Part shown: positions 1 through 4,980 of the stretch, piece after piece | Layout of the letters: each line of letters starts with the position of its first letter | Position numbering within the stretch: the first letter of the stretch is position 1 | From: DASQDT01 sp036380435 | GTDB taxonomy: Bacteria > Acidobacteriota > Blastocatellia > Pyrinomonadales > Pyrinomonadaceae | DNA: 5,641 bases | Direction of reading: 5' to 3' | NCBI GenBank assembly: GCA_036380435.1 | Contig: DASVES010000464.1 | Location: forward strand, 1 to 5,641 | Translations under genes and position numbers: made by a program | Notes under the pieces: model-generated | The model's input: the letters and a program-made list of their open reading frames with translations, nothing else | What the model was told of the DNA's origin: nothing | The model's database searches: none

Positions 1-407
1 AGGTCGCGGTGGACGATGCCGAGTGCGTGGGCCTCGGCGAGTACTTCGCAGATTTGGGCGGCGACGCGCACGGCGCGTGCCGGCGCAAACGGCCCTTCGC
101 ACAGGAGCGCGTCGGCGAGCGTCTCCCCTTCGGCGTATTCCATGACGATGAAGGGGCGGCCGTCGGCGAGGCGGCCGGCGTCGAAGATCATGGCGGCGCG
201 CGGGTGCCGCAGACGCGCCATCGTCCGCGCCTCACGCATGAAGCGTTCGGCCACCTCCGGCTCGGCGGCGATCTCTTTCTTTAAGACTTTGACGGCGACG
301 GGGCGTTCAAGCCCGAGGTGGGAGGCGCGGTAGACCGTACCCATGCCGCCGCGTCCGATTTCACACTCGATGCGGAAACGGCCGGCGATAATCTGGGGGA
401 TATCCAT
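1..407 (-). CDS. Hanks-type serine/threonine protein kinase, N-terminal part (cut by window edge)
   Basis: This reading frame begins at an ATG at 407 and runs off the left edge, giving 135 complete codons. It is the N-terminal lobe of a eukaryotic-like Ser/Thr kinase, which transfers the ATP gamma-phosphate to Ser/Thr of target proteins. Visible motifs in order are the glycine loop GRGGMGTV (residues 18-25), the ATP-anchoring lysine in VAVK (K40), the helix-C glutamate region with REA (E59), the hinge VMEYAEGETL (88-97), and the catalytic-loop start HRD (133-135), where the window ends. The DFG, APE and C-terminal domains lie outside, so membrane anchoring or PASTA/TPR domains cannot be judged. 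An SD-like GAGAGGG sits just upstream of the ATG. The gene is probably transcribed alone from the promoter region at about 585-612. Family assignment is firm; the substrate is unknown. Confidence 0.95.
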   Translation of the reverse strand, partial: MDIPQIIAGRFRIECEIGRGGMGTVYRASHLGLERPVAVKVLKKEIAAEPEVAERFMREARTMARLRHPRAAMIFDAGRLADGRPFIVMEYAEGETLADALLCEGPFAPARAVRVAAQICEVLAEAHALGIVHRD

Positions 408-554
408 TGTGACCCTCTCGAACGAAAGACGAAGGGGTCGCCTGCTTGGTCGCGCTTTACATCGCTCGGGGACGGAAGGTCAGCGATGGGGGCTGGGGGC
501 GCTGCCTGCGGCGGCACTGTGAAACTTTTAGGCTTTAGGGAGTTTGCAAATTGC

Positions 555-575
555 CCGGCCCCGTTGGGGAGCCGG
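555..575 (-). promoter_or_regulatory. Hairpin at the predicted 5' end of the kinase mRNA
   Basis: CCGG (555-558) and CCCC (559-562) pair with CCGG (572-575) and GGGG (566-569), with a 3-nt loop (563-565) and a 2-nt bulge (570-571). If the promoter at 585-612 is right, this stem lies at the very beginning of the leader, where such hairpins usually stabilise the mRNA. No U-tract follows it, so it is not a typical intrinsic terminator. Confidence 0.35.
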
Positions 576-584
576 ACGAAGCAG

Positions 585-612
585 AGTTTAGCACTTTTGC
601 CGGCGAGCGCAA
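585..612 (-). promoter_or_regulatory. Candidate extended -10 promoter for the kinase gene
   Basis: Read on the minus strand there is TTGCGC (612-607), a 16-nt spacer, and TAAACT (590-585) preceded by TGC, which gives an extended -10 form TG-N-TAAACT. Transcription would start near 578 and leave a leader of about 170 nt before the kinase ATG at 407. The surrounding stretch is AT-richer than its neighbours. The -35 matches only partly, so this is a prediction by eye and not a proven promoter. Confidence 0.4.
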
Positions 613-616
613 AAGT
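593..616. repeat. Perfect 8-bp inverted repeat across the kinase promoter; candidate operator
   Basis: ACTTTTGC (593-600) and GCAAAAGT (609-616) are perfect inverted copies separated by 8 bases. The repeat overlaps the predicted -35 hexamer and most of the -35/-10 spacer of the kinase promoter, where a dimeric repressor or activator would bind. The half-site centres are 16 bp apart, about one and a half helical turns. No regulator gene is visible next to it, so the operator role is inferred from symmetry and position only. Confidence 0.4.
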
Positions 617-674
617 TTGAGGGAAAAATTAAGTCGCGGCCGGCGCGCGCGCGTCCGGTCCCGCATACAGCGAA

Positions 675-694
675 GGCCGCCCCCGCGGGCGGCC
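675..694 (-). terminator. GC hairpin downstream of the DUF2752 gene; possible terminator
   Basis: GGCCGCCC (675-682) and GGGCGGCC (687-694) form a perfect 8-bp stem with a 4-nt loop. It begins 34 bases past the stop of the minus-strand gene ending at 729. On the minus strand it is followed by TTCGCTGT and not by a run of T, so it could be a weak or Rho-assisted terminator, or a 3'-end mRNA stabiliser. The rest of 408-728 contains no credible gene. Confidence 0.45.
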
Positions 695-728
695 CCCACT
701 CGATTCACCTTCGGGCCGCGGCCGGCGT

Positions 729-1175
729 TTACGAGATTGCGCGCACCCAGTGGCCCATCCACACGACTAACATCAGCGCGGCGTAGGCGAGGGAGCCGCG
801 CGTGATCGAAGAGCGCGCCCGCGCGAGCGCCGTGCCCGTGTGCCTGCTCTCGTAGGCCATCAGGAAGAACATCGCGGCGCTGAAGAGCAGGATGCCGAGC
901 ACGAGGAGCGGCCCCGCCGGATTGAGCGACACGGCCTCGGTGAGCTGGCCGTGCAGACTGAGCAGGACGCTGCGCGTCATGCCGCAGTTCGGGCACGGGA
1001 TGCCGAACCACTCCCGGAACGAGCAGCCCCAGTGTAACTCCCGGCCGGCGAAGGTTACCGACTCGGTCGTGGCCGAGCCGAGCACGCCGAGCAGGACGAC
1101 CTGCAACGCCATGAGCGCGCCGACCGTCCCGGCCGCCGCGCCCGGCCGGGAGAAAATTCTCTCCGTCGTCTTCAT
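729..1175 (-). CDS. DUF2752 family integral membrane protein
   Basis: This encodes a 148-residue protein. A hydrophobic N-terminal segment lies at about residues 15-34, followed by the cysteine motif CSFREWFGIPCPNCGMTR (51-68) with three cysteines C51, C61 and C64. Next come the conserved G-x4-A-x3-NP stretch (76-86) and two more hydrophobic segments at about 86-107 and 127-146. The GxPCPxCGxTR signature and the small size with about three membrane segments match DUF2752, a bacterial membrane family of unknown biochemical function. Its start overlaps the stop of the upstream RDD gene by one base (TGATG) and lacks a strong SD of its own, so translation is probably coupled. Both proteins should sit in the cytoplasmic membrane. 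The cysteines could bind a metal, which is inference only. Confidence 0.9.
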   Translation of the reverse strand: MKTTERIFSRPGAAAGTVGALMALQVVLLGVLGSATTESVTFAGRELHWGCSFREWFGIPCPNCGMTRSVLLSLHGQLTEAVSLNPAGPLLVLGILLFSAAMFFLMAYESRHTGTALARARSSITRGSLAYAALMLVVWMGHWVRAIS

Positions 1176-1921
1176 CAGCCGGTCTTCAGAACGAAGGTGC
1201 CCGCCGCCTTGTCGTGCAGCGTCTGTTTCTTCTCATCCCAGAGCGGCCAGAGCGCGTTGGCGATGCCGAGGAAGATGCCGATGATCGGGATGAAGCCCAT
1301 GGCGACCTGCGCGAGCAGGCGGACGACGAGCGTGCCCATCTGCGGGATGTTGCCCATCGCGTCCACGACCTTCAGCTTCATGACGCCCTGGCCGATGGAG
1401 TAGCCGCGCTTGCTGACGAGGAAGATTTTGTTGTAGATGCCGACGACGAAGACTGACAGGCCCGCCAGCAAAAACCCTAAGCAGCAGGAGAGCGAGCCGA
1501 TGGCGCCGACGGCGTCGCTGTTCAAGCTCGACCCGATGCCGCCGATGACGCCGCCGATGACGCCGAAGATGATGTAGAGCACGATCATCACGCCCGTGGC
1601 GATGCCGCCGTCGATGAGCGCGGCGAGCACGCGGTCGATCCACTCGGCGTAAGGGAGTCCGCCGATTCCGGTGGAGGCCATCGCCGCGCCGCCGCCGTAG
1701 CCGCCGCCGTAGCTCACCGGGGGCGGCGCGTAGGTGCCGGGCTGCTGGCCGAAGCCGCCGCTGCCGGCGCCGCTGCTGCTGCCCGGCGTGTCGTAGAGGT
1801 TGCCGCTAGGCTCCTGCCAGGAGCCGGGGGTGGGGGACGAATCCGCAATCGTGCCGCCGCATTTGACGCAGAACCTCATGCCGTCGGCATTCTCGGTTCC
1901 GCAGGACGGGCATAAAATCAT
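1175..1921 (-). CDS. Zinc-ribbon / RDD-domain membrane protein
   Basis: This encodes a 248-residue protein with three parts. The N-terminal zinc ribbon has CPSC (C4, C7) and FCVKCG (C18, C21). A low-complexity Gly/Ser/Pro/Tyr linker follows at about 27-88 (for example YGGGYGGG at 71-78). The C-terminal RDD domain spans about 90-246, with the family's Arg and Asp in IDRVLAALID (R97, D104), the last Asp in TLHDKAAGT (D237), and membrane segments at about 101-129, 141-165 and 197-223. RDD proteins are small membrane proteins, some linked to ion or osmolyte transport, but the substrate here cannot be told. The start at 1921 is chosen because a good SD precedes it and the ribbon begins at once; a longer in-frame start 48 bases upstream would translate across the SD. 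It is the first gene of an operon with the DUF2752 gene. Confidence 0.9.
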   Translation of the reverse strand: MILCPSCGTENADGMRFCVKCGGTIADSSPTPGSWQEPSGNLYDTPGSSSGAGSGGFGQQPGTYAPPPVSYGGGYGGGAAMASTGIGGLPYAEWIDRVLAALIDGGIATGVMIVLYIIFGVIGGVIGGIGSSLNSDAVGAIGSLSCCLGFLLAGLSVFVVGIYNKIFLVSKRGYSIGQGVMKLKVVDAMGNIPQMGTLVVRLLAQVAMGFIPIIGIFLGIANALWPLWDEKKQTLHDKAAGTFVLKTG

Positions 1922-1926
1922 ATTCA

Positions 1927-1934
1927 CTCTCCTT
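1927..1934 (-). promoter_or_regulatory. Ribosome binding site that fixes the RDD gene start
   Basis: On the minus strand AAGGAGAG (1934-1927) lies 5 bases before the ATG at 1921, a near-ideal Shine-Dalgarno site. It rules against the upstream in-frame ATG at 1969. Between it and the heptamer repeat (1935-2117) I find no gene and no convincing promoter. There is only a 6-bp stem GTCTTT/AAAGAC at 2079-2096. Confidence 0.75.
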
Positions 1935-2099
1935 GTGACGATTTTTTTGACGCGGGCCGCCGGGCGCACGTCAGGCGTCCTCGTTGGCGGTCACGTTTGT
2001 GAAGTGTTTGGGTCAGGCCGGACAAAACCCACTCAGGTCAAACGCAGACGTTCTCAAAGCACAGACGAACGGAGACAAGTCTTTCTCACAAAAGACGGG

Positions 2100-2194
2100 A
2101 AAAAGCAAGAAAGAAAAAGAGGTTAGAGGTTAGAGGTCAGAGGTTAGTGGAAGACAGTTTTTTACCGACCTCTAACCTCTGACCTCTGACCTCT
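2100..2194 (-). terminator. Probable transcription terminator of the M15-like gene, built from the heptamer hairpin
   Basis: Transcripts of the gene ending at 2172 would read into the long heptamer stem and then, on the minus strand, into a pyrimidine-rich, T-rich tract complementary to 2100-2117. That tract includes TTTTTC and a later TTTTT. A stable stem followed by a U-rich tract resembles an intrinsic terminator. The loop is large (21 nt), and the tract is interrupted by C and G, so efficiency is uncertain. Confidence 0.5.
2118..2194. repeat. Inverted array of heptamer repeats (4 + 4 units of AGAGGTY)
   Basis: The left arm at 2118-2145 is four tandem heptamers AGAGGTT, AGAGGTT, AGAGGTC, AGAGGTT. 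The right arm at 2167-2194 is four heptamers in the opposite orientation (units GACCTCT or AACCTCT). A 21-base spacer (2146-2166) containing TTTTTT separates them. Folded on the + strand the 28-bp arms give 24 Watson-Crick pairs, three G.U and one mismatch; on the minus strand there are 24 Watson-Crick pairs, one G.U and three mismatches. All differences fall at the one variable T/C position of the unit. The right arm overlaps the 3' end of the gene at 2172-3050 and provides its stop codon. Heptanucleotide short tandem repeats are known intergenic elements in some bacteria; whether this one is a genome-wide family cannot be seen here. Confidence 0.9.
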
Positions 2195-3050
2195 CCGTGT
2201 CTGGTATCCAGAACTCCTGCCCGCCCTCCTCGACGCGCCGGAGGCCGAGACGCGGCAGCTCTGCTTCGGCGAGGCCGAGGAAGGTGAAGTGGGGCAGGTC
2301 GCTCAGAACGGTCTGGAACCAGCCGTGGCGCGCGAGCAGAAGGCGGACGCGCGCGTCCGTGAACTCGACGGCGTCGAAGGCCAGCATCGACAGGTGCTGC
2401 GAGGCGCCGGGCGCGGCGACCGAAAGAAGGATGCTCTTGGTGAAGTCCTTGCTGAAGAAGATGCCGCGCCCTTCGAGCGCGAGCACCGCCGCCACCTGTT
2501 CGATGAGCGACAGACAGCGCAGGGCCTCGCCCTCCTCGCCCGTGAGCCGCCCGCGCGCGCACCAGTGTTCGATGGCGGGCCGGCAACGCGAGTCCCAGAG
2601 TCGGAGCGTGTCGGCGTAGGTGCGCCGCCCGGCCTCGCGCCCGCCGCGCGGCGTGACGCTCAGGCCCTCGGCCTCGGCCTCGCGGCGCGCTTCCAGCAAA
2701 GCCGCCATCGCCACGGGCTGCAACTCGACTGTGTCCGCGCCGAACTCCGCCGCGCGCCACGTCGCCCGGCGCTGAAACTCCTCGACCTGCTCCTCACCCG
2801 AGAACACACAGCGCGGCGGCACGCGCACCGTCTCGGCGGCCAGAAACATCGCGCCGTACTCTTCGAGCACGCGGCGCGCGAGCGCGTCGCCGGGCGGGCA
2901 CACCTCGCGGGCGCTCATGCCGCGTCGCGCGAGCGCCCCCGTGAGCGCCGCGTCGAAAGGTGAGCCGGCTTCTTCCTTCAGCGTTTCTACTTTCAAGCGG
3001 GTTGCGATTTCTGCAAATGGCTTTGACGTGGTCGGAACTCGTAGACGCAT
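2172..3050 (-). CDS. Divergent M15 (VanY-like) zinc peptidase-type protein
   Basis: This encodes a 292-residue protein. The C-terminal third carries APGASQHLSMLAFD (213-226), which fits the M15 D,D-carboxypeptidase motif SxHxxGxAxD with S217, H219, A224 and D226 in exact spacing but Met222 in place of Gly. Then comes HGWF (242-245) and DLPHFTFLG (251-259), which fits the ExxH-F-x-Y-x-G end motif with Asp251 where the catalytic Glu normally stands and His254 as the third zinc ligand. GRRTY (141-145) may match the family's upstream Arg/Tyr segment. M15 enzymes cut D-Ala-D-Ala or related peptidoglycan peptides. Here no signal peptide or membrane segment is seen, and an in-frame TGA nine codons upstream rules out a longer N-terminus. 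No SD precedes the ATG. The first ~140 residues are not recognised. The last residues (RSEVRG) come from the heptamer repeat. The gene is real; the family is a motif-based inference. Confidence 0.8.
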   Translation of the reverse strand: MRLRVPTTSKPFAEIATRLKVETLKEEAGSPFDAALTGALARRGMSAREVCPPGDALARRVLEEYGAMFLAAETVRVPPRCVFSGEEQVEEFQRRATWRAAEFGADTVELQPVAMAALLEARREAEAEGLSVTPRGGREAGRRTYADTLRLWDSRCRPAIEHWCARGRLTGEEGEALRCLSLIEQVAAVLALEGRGIFFSKDFTKSILLSVAAPGASQHLSMLAFDAVEFTDARVRLLLARHGWFQTVLSDLPHFTFLGLAEAELPRLGLRRVEEGGQEFWIPDTERSEVRG

Positions 3051-3162
3051 GATAAAAGCCGCGACCGAGCCGGGTCAACGACCGCGCTGTTCCCCTCCGG
3101 TTTTCGCCGCCGCGCCGACGACGCTTCCTCGGCTTTTACTTCGCGCGTCGTCTGGAGCGCGG

Positions 3163-3193
3163 TTGCCGCGAGTCGCCGTGCCTGATGTATGCT
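3163..3193 (+). promoter_or_regulatory. Weak candidate promoter for the 123-residue protein
   Basis: The gap 3051-3248 separates two divergent genes and should hold promoters for both. On the plus strand TTGCCG (3163-3168) and TATGCT (3188-3193) are the best pair found, but the 19-nt spacer is long and each hexamer matches only partly. Nothing else stands out in the gap. Confidence 0.2.
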
Positions 3194-3248
3194 TGATGCG
3201 ACGGCGGCGTAAGGTGAGCGCGTTCGGCCGTCCGTCGGCGAGGGGACG

Positions 3249-3620
3249 ATGAGTCAGCTACAAAACTTTCGAGAGGCGCTGGCGTTGTACCGCCGGCACG
3301 CTTGGCGGCCGGTACGCGCTCTGATGCGCGACGCGACGCTCGCGGAGCTGCGTCGCGAGTCGCCGGGCGCCGAGGGCGAGGCGGACGCTGCGGCGGTGTT
3401 CGAGGGCGTTCGGGCGGAGGAGTCTGTGGTGGACGCGTTGTGGTTCACGCGCGCGTCGGCCGGCGGGCGAGAGGCGTGGGAGCTGCGGCTGGTGGCCGAG
3501 CCGCCCTACGCGCTCTTCGAGTTGTTCGAGCCGGACGAAGCGGAGGAAGACCGCGAGGACGTGCGGCGGGAGATGGAGGCGCGTCTGCGCGAGTATGTTG
3601 CCCCGACGCCGGAGAGTTGA
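3249..3620 (+). CDS. Small acidic protein of unknown function
   Basis: This encodes a 123-residue protein that I do not recognise. The ATG at 3249 follows GAGGGGACG, a good SD with short spacing. The sequence has a helical, Arg-rich N-terminus (FREALALYRRHAWRPVRALM, 7-26), an acidic middle (AEGEADAAAVFEGVRAEES, 41-59), and a probable beta pair DALWFTRA...EAWELRLVAEPPYALFELF (62-93). A highly charged tail follows (EAEEDREDVRREMEARLREY, 97-116). It has no signal peptide, membrane segment, cysteine or catalytic motif. It is probably cytosolic and could be a partner or regulatory protein. It stands alone on the plus strand, divergent from the M15-like gene and convergent with the PDZ gene 31 bases away. 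Coding potential rests on the SD, the start, the balanced composition and the tight fit between neighbours. Confidence 0.75.
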   Translation: MSQLQNFREALALYRRHAWRPVRALMRDATLAELRRESPGAEGEADAAAVFEGVRAEESVVDALWFTRASAGGREAWELRLVAEPPYALFELFEPDEAEEDREDVRREMEARLREYVAPTPES

Positions 3621-3629
3621 ACCCATTTG

Positions 3630-3649
3630 CCGGCGCCGGGGAAGCCCCG
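3630..3649. terminator. Short GC hairpins between convergent genes; possible bidirectional terminator
   Basis: The 31-bp gap between two convergent stops holds the perfect palindrome CCGGCGCCGG (3630-3639) and an overlapping stem CGGGG-AAG-CCCCG (3637-3649). The two are mutually exclusive. Neither is followed by a clear T-run on either strand, so termination is inferred mainly from the position between converging genes. Confidence 0.35.
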
Positions 3650-3651
3650 AC

Positions 3652-4734
3652 TCACTTGCTGCGGCCGACCTTGACGGGTATCTCCACCTGCTCGGGGCCG
3701 CGCACGACGATCACTTTGACGACGCTGCCGGGCACGGCCTTGTTGATGAGGTAGCGCAGGTCGCCCGCGGTGCGGACGGGCGAGTCGCCTATCTGGATGA
3801 CGATGTCGCCGCGCTGCATGCCGGCGAGGTCGGCCGGCTCGTTGCGGTCGATGTCGTTGACGCGCACGCCGTAAATCTCGCGGCCGGGCACGCGCACGCG
3901 GTCGTAGTCGTCGATGCCGAACAGGCCCCTGCCGCCGGGCCGGGCTTCGATGGCCTCCCACCCCTTGTACTCGCGCTCGGAGCCGACGGTCAGCGTCGTC
4001 TTCTGCGTCGCGCCGTCGCGGATGAAGACGACTTCGACGGCCTTGCCGACGGGCGTGGCGGCGATGACCTTGCGTAGCTCGTCGTCGTCGGCGATGGCCT
4101 GACCGTCGAAGTTGATGATGATGTCGCCGCCGATGAGGCCGGCCCGCTCGACGGGCGTGTCGGGCGCGGCGATGCCTTGGAGCATGGCGCCGCCGCCGCC
4201 CGGCGCCGGGTCCCAGCCGTCAACGCCGAGGAAGGCGCGCGCCGGGGGCACGGCCGCGACGCGCGGGCCGCCGAAGGCCCCGCCCCGCCGGGCCTGCCTG
4301 ATGGCGGCGCCGCTGGCCGTCAGGATAACGATGGAGAGGATCACCCAGAAGACCCAGCCGAGGCGCATGGGGTTACAGGTCTTCGCGAGTTTGCCGAAAG
4401 TGCTGGCCGGCTCGTATGTCGCTCCCGTCGGCTGCGCGGGCGACATCGCGCCCCACGCGTGCGGCGTCTGGAAGGGAGCGGCGTTCGGAGTCTGGAAGGG
4501 CGCGTCGGCGGCGACGCCTTTCGGCGGCGCGCTCGTCGCAACGGGCGGCATTGTGCCGTCGAAGCGACGCGTCTCGGCGAACTCCTCGACGCCCTCGCCC
4601 ATCCGGTAGCCGCACATGCGGCAGAAGCGCATGCCGCGCACGAGCATCGTGTGGCAGGAGGGGCAGGCGACGGCGTCGGCGTTGGCCCCCGCGTCGTCCG
4701 GCCGCATCCCGGCGTTTCTGTTTTCGTTCTGCAT
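3652..4734 (-). CDS. Zinc-ribbon, single-TM, double-PDZ membrane protein
   Basis: This encodes a 360-residue protein. A four-cysteine zinc ribbon (CPSC C24/C27, FCRMCG C38/C41) is followed by a Pro/Ala/Thr-rich linker (about 50-118) with a small repeat PFQTP (79-83, 87-91). One membrane helix lies at about 126-144, after which come two PDZ domains. PDZ1 at about 167-250 has FLGV, ERAGLIGGDIIINFDG and DDDELRKVI; PDZ2 at about 286-357 has YGVRV, DLAGMQRGDIVIQIGD and TAGDLRYLI. PDZ domains bind C-terminal peptides. No trypsin-like or other protease domain is present, so this is not a DegP/HtrA enzyme; a scaffold or sensor role is likely. The ATG at 4734 is the best start: AAGG lies close upstream (only 2 nt), and the upstream open frame looks non-coding. 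An alternative start is Met10. It is convergent with the 123-residue gene. Confidence 0.88.
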   Translation of the reverse strand: MQNENRNAGMRPDDAGANADAVACPSCHTMLVRGMRFCRMCGYRMGEGVEEFAETRRFDGTMPPVATSAPPKGVAADAPFQTPNAAPFQTPHAWGAMSPAQPTGATYEPASTFGKLAKTCNPMRLGWVFWVILSIVILTASGAAIRQARRGGAFGGPRVAAVPPARAFLGVDGWDPAPGGGGAMLQGIAAPDTPVERAGLIGGDIIINFDGQAIADDDELRKVIAATPVGKAVEVVFIRDGATQKTTLTVGSEREYKGWEAIEARPGGRGLFGIDDYDRVRVPGREIYGVRVNDIDRNEPADLAGMQRGDIVIQIGDSPVRTAGDLRYLINKAVPGSVVKVIVVRGPEQVEIPVKVGRSK

Positions 4735-4761
4735 GGCCTTACTGTCTGTCGAAAAGGGAAG

Positions 4762-4789
4762 TGTCGTCAGTCCCCAAGGACTTCCGACA
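4762..4789 (-). promoter_or_regulatory. Leader hairpin upstream of the PDZ gene, with a competing stem
   Basis: TGTCG (4762-4766) pairs with CGACA (4785-4789). Inside it AGTCC (4769-4773) pairs with GGACT (4778-4782), with a symmetric 2x2 internal loop and a 4-nt apical loop. An alternative 6-bp stem GGAAGT (4757-4762)/ACTTCC (4780-4785) uses some of the same bases and cannot form at the same time. The structure ends 28 bases before the ATG at 4734 on the minus strand, followed there by a C/T-rich stretch. This could be an attenuator, a translation control element or a protein-binding palindrome. Confidence 0.4.
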
Positions 4790-4822
4790 AGCGCGCTCGC
4801 TAGTGCGTCTACCGCCGTCTCG

Positions 4823-4828
4823 GTTATA
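4823..4828 (-). promoter_or_regulatory. Possible -10 element for the PDZ gene
   Basis: Minus-strand TATAAC (4828-4823) matches five of six bases of the -10 consensus and would give a leader of about 80 nt that contains the hairpin at 4762-4789. No good -35 is found at 16-18 nt, so it is a weak call. Confidence 0.25.
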
Positions 4829-4963
4829 CGCCTCCTGGAGCCTCGCAGTTGCACCGCGTCCTGCGGCGCTAACTTTAACCGAGAAACACCGGCGCGCGAA
4901 AGCCCCGTGATGCACGCCGCAACGCCGAAGGTAATGCGCGCTTGGCAGGGGCGCGGCCGTCCG

Positions 4964-4980
4964 TTGGCACGGGTTATGCT
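4964..4980 (+). promoter_or_regulatory. Candidate sigma-54 (-24/-12) promoter for the rightward genes
   Basis: TTGGCACGGGTTATGCT has the GG (4966-4967) and GC (4978-4979) dinucleotides exactly 10 bases apart and matches the sigma-54 consensus YTGGCACGRNNNTTGCW at every fixed position except one (A for T in TTGC). It lies on the correct strand, with a predicted start near 4991, about 155 nt before the GTG at 5146. Sigma-54 promoters need an activator bound upstream; I see no clear paired activator site. The match is good for a GC-rich background but remains a prediction. Confidence 0.45.

Noticed and set aside
535..1011. 158-codon minus-strand frame overlapping the DUF2752 gene
   Set aside because: It is an Arg/Ala-rich shadow frame that shows no motif, while the competing frame has the clear DUF2752 signature.
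1922..1969. Longer N-terminus for the zinc-ribbon/RDD gene starting at 1969
   Set aside because: The 16 extra residues are encoded by the SD region; the strong AAGGAGAG site and the ribbon directly after ATG 1921 favour the shorter form.
2118..2194. CRISPR array
   Set aside because: Units are contiguous 7-mers in two orientations without spacers, unlike CRISPR repeats.
3051..3078. TTGACC-16-TTTATC promoter-like pair on the minus strand ahead of the M15-like gene
   Set aside because: Its -10 abuts the ATG at 3050, so transcription would begin inside the gene. It would only make sense if the true start were downstream (for example a TTG at codon 19), for which there is no SD support.
2794..3078. 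94-codon minus-strand frame beginning with TTG at 3078, preceded by GGAGGGG
   Set aside because: After a short start it becomes Arg/Ala/Gly-rich as expected for a shadow frame of the overlapping M15-like gene.
3652..4734. Annotation as an HtrA/DegP protease
   Set aside because: Only PDZ domains are present; there is no trypsin-like His-Asp-Ser domain before them.
4942..4957. Second sigma-54-like site (TTGGCAGG with GC at the right distance)
   Set aside because: It lacks the TTGC part of the -12 element; the GG/GC spacing alone is expected by chance in GC-rich DNA.
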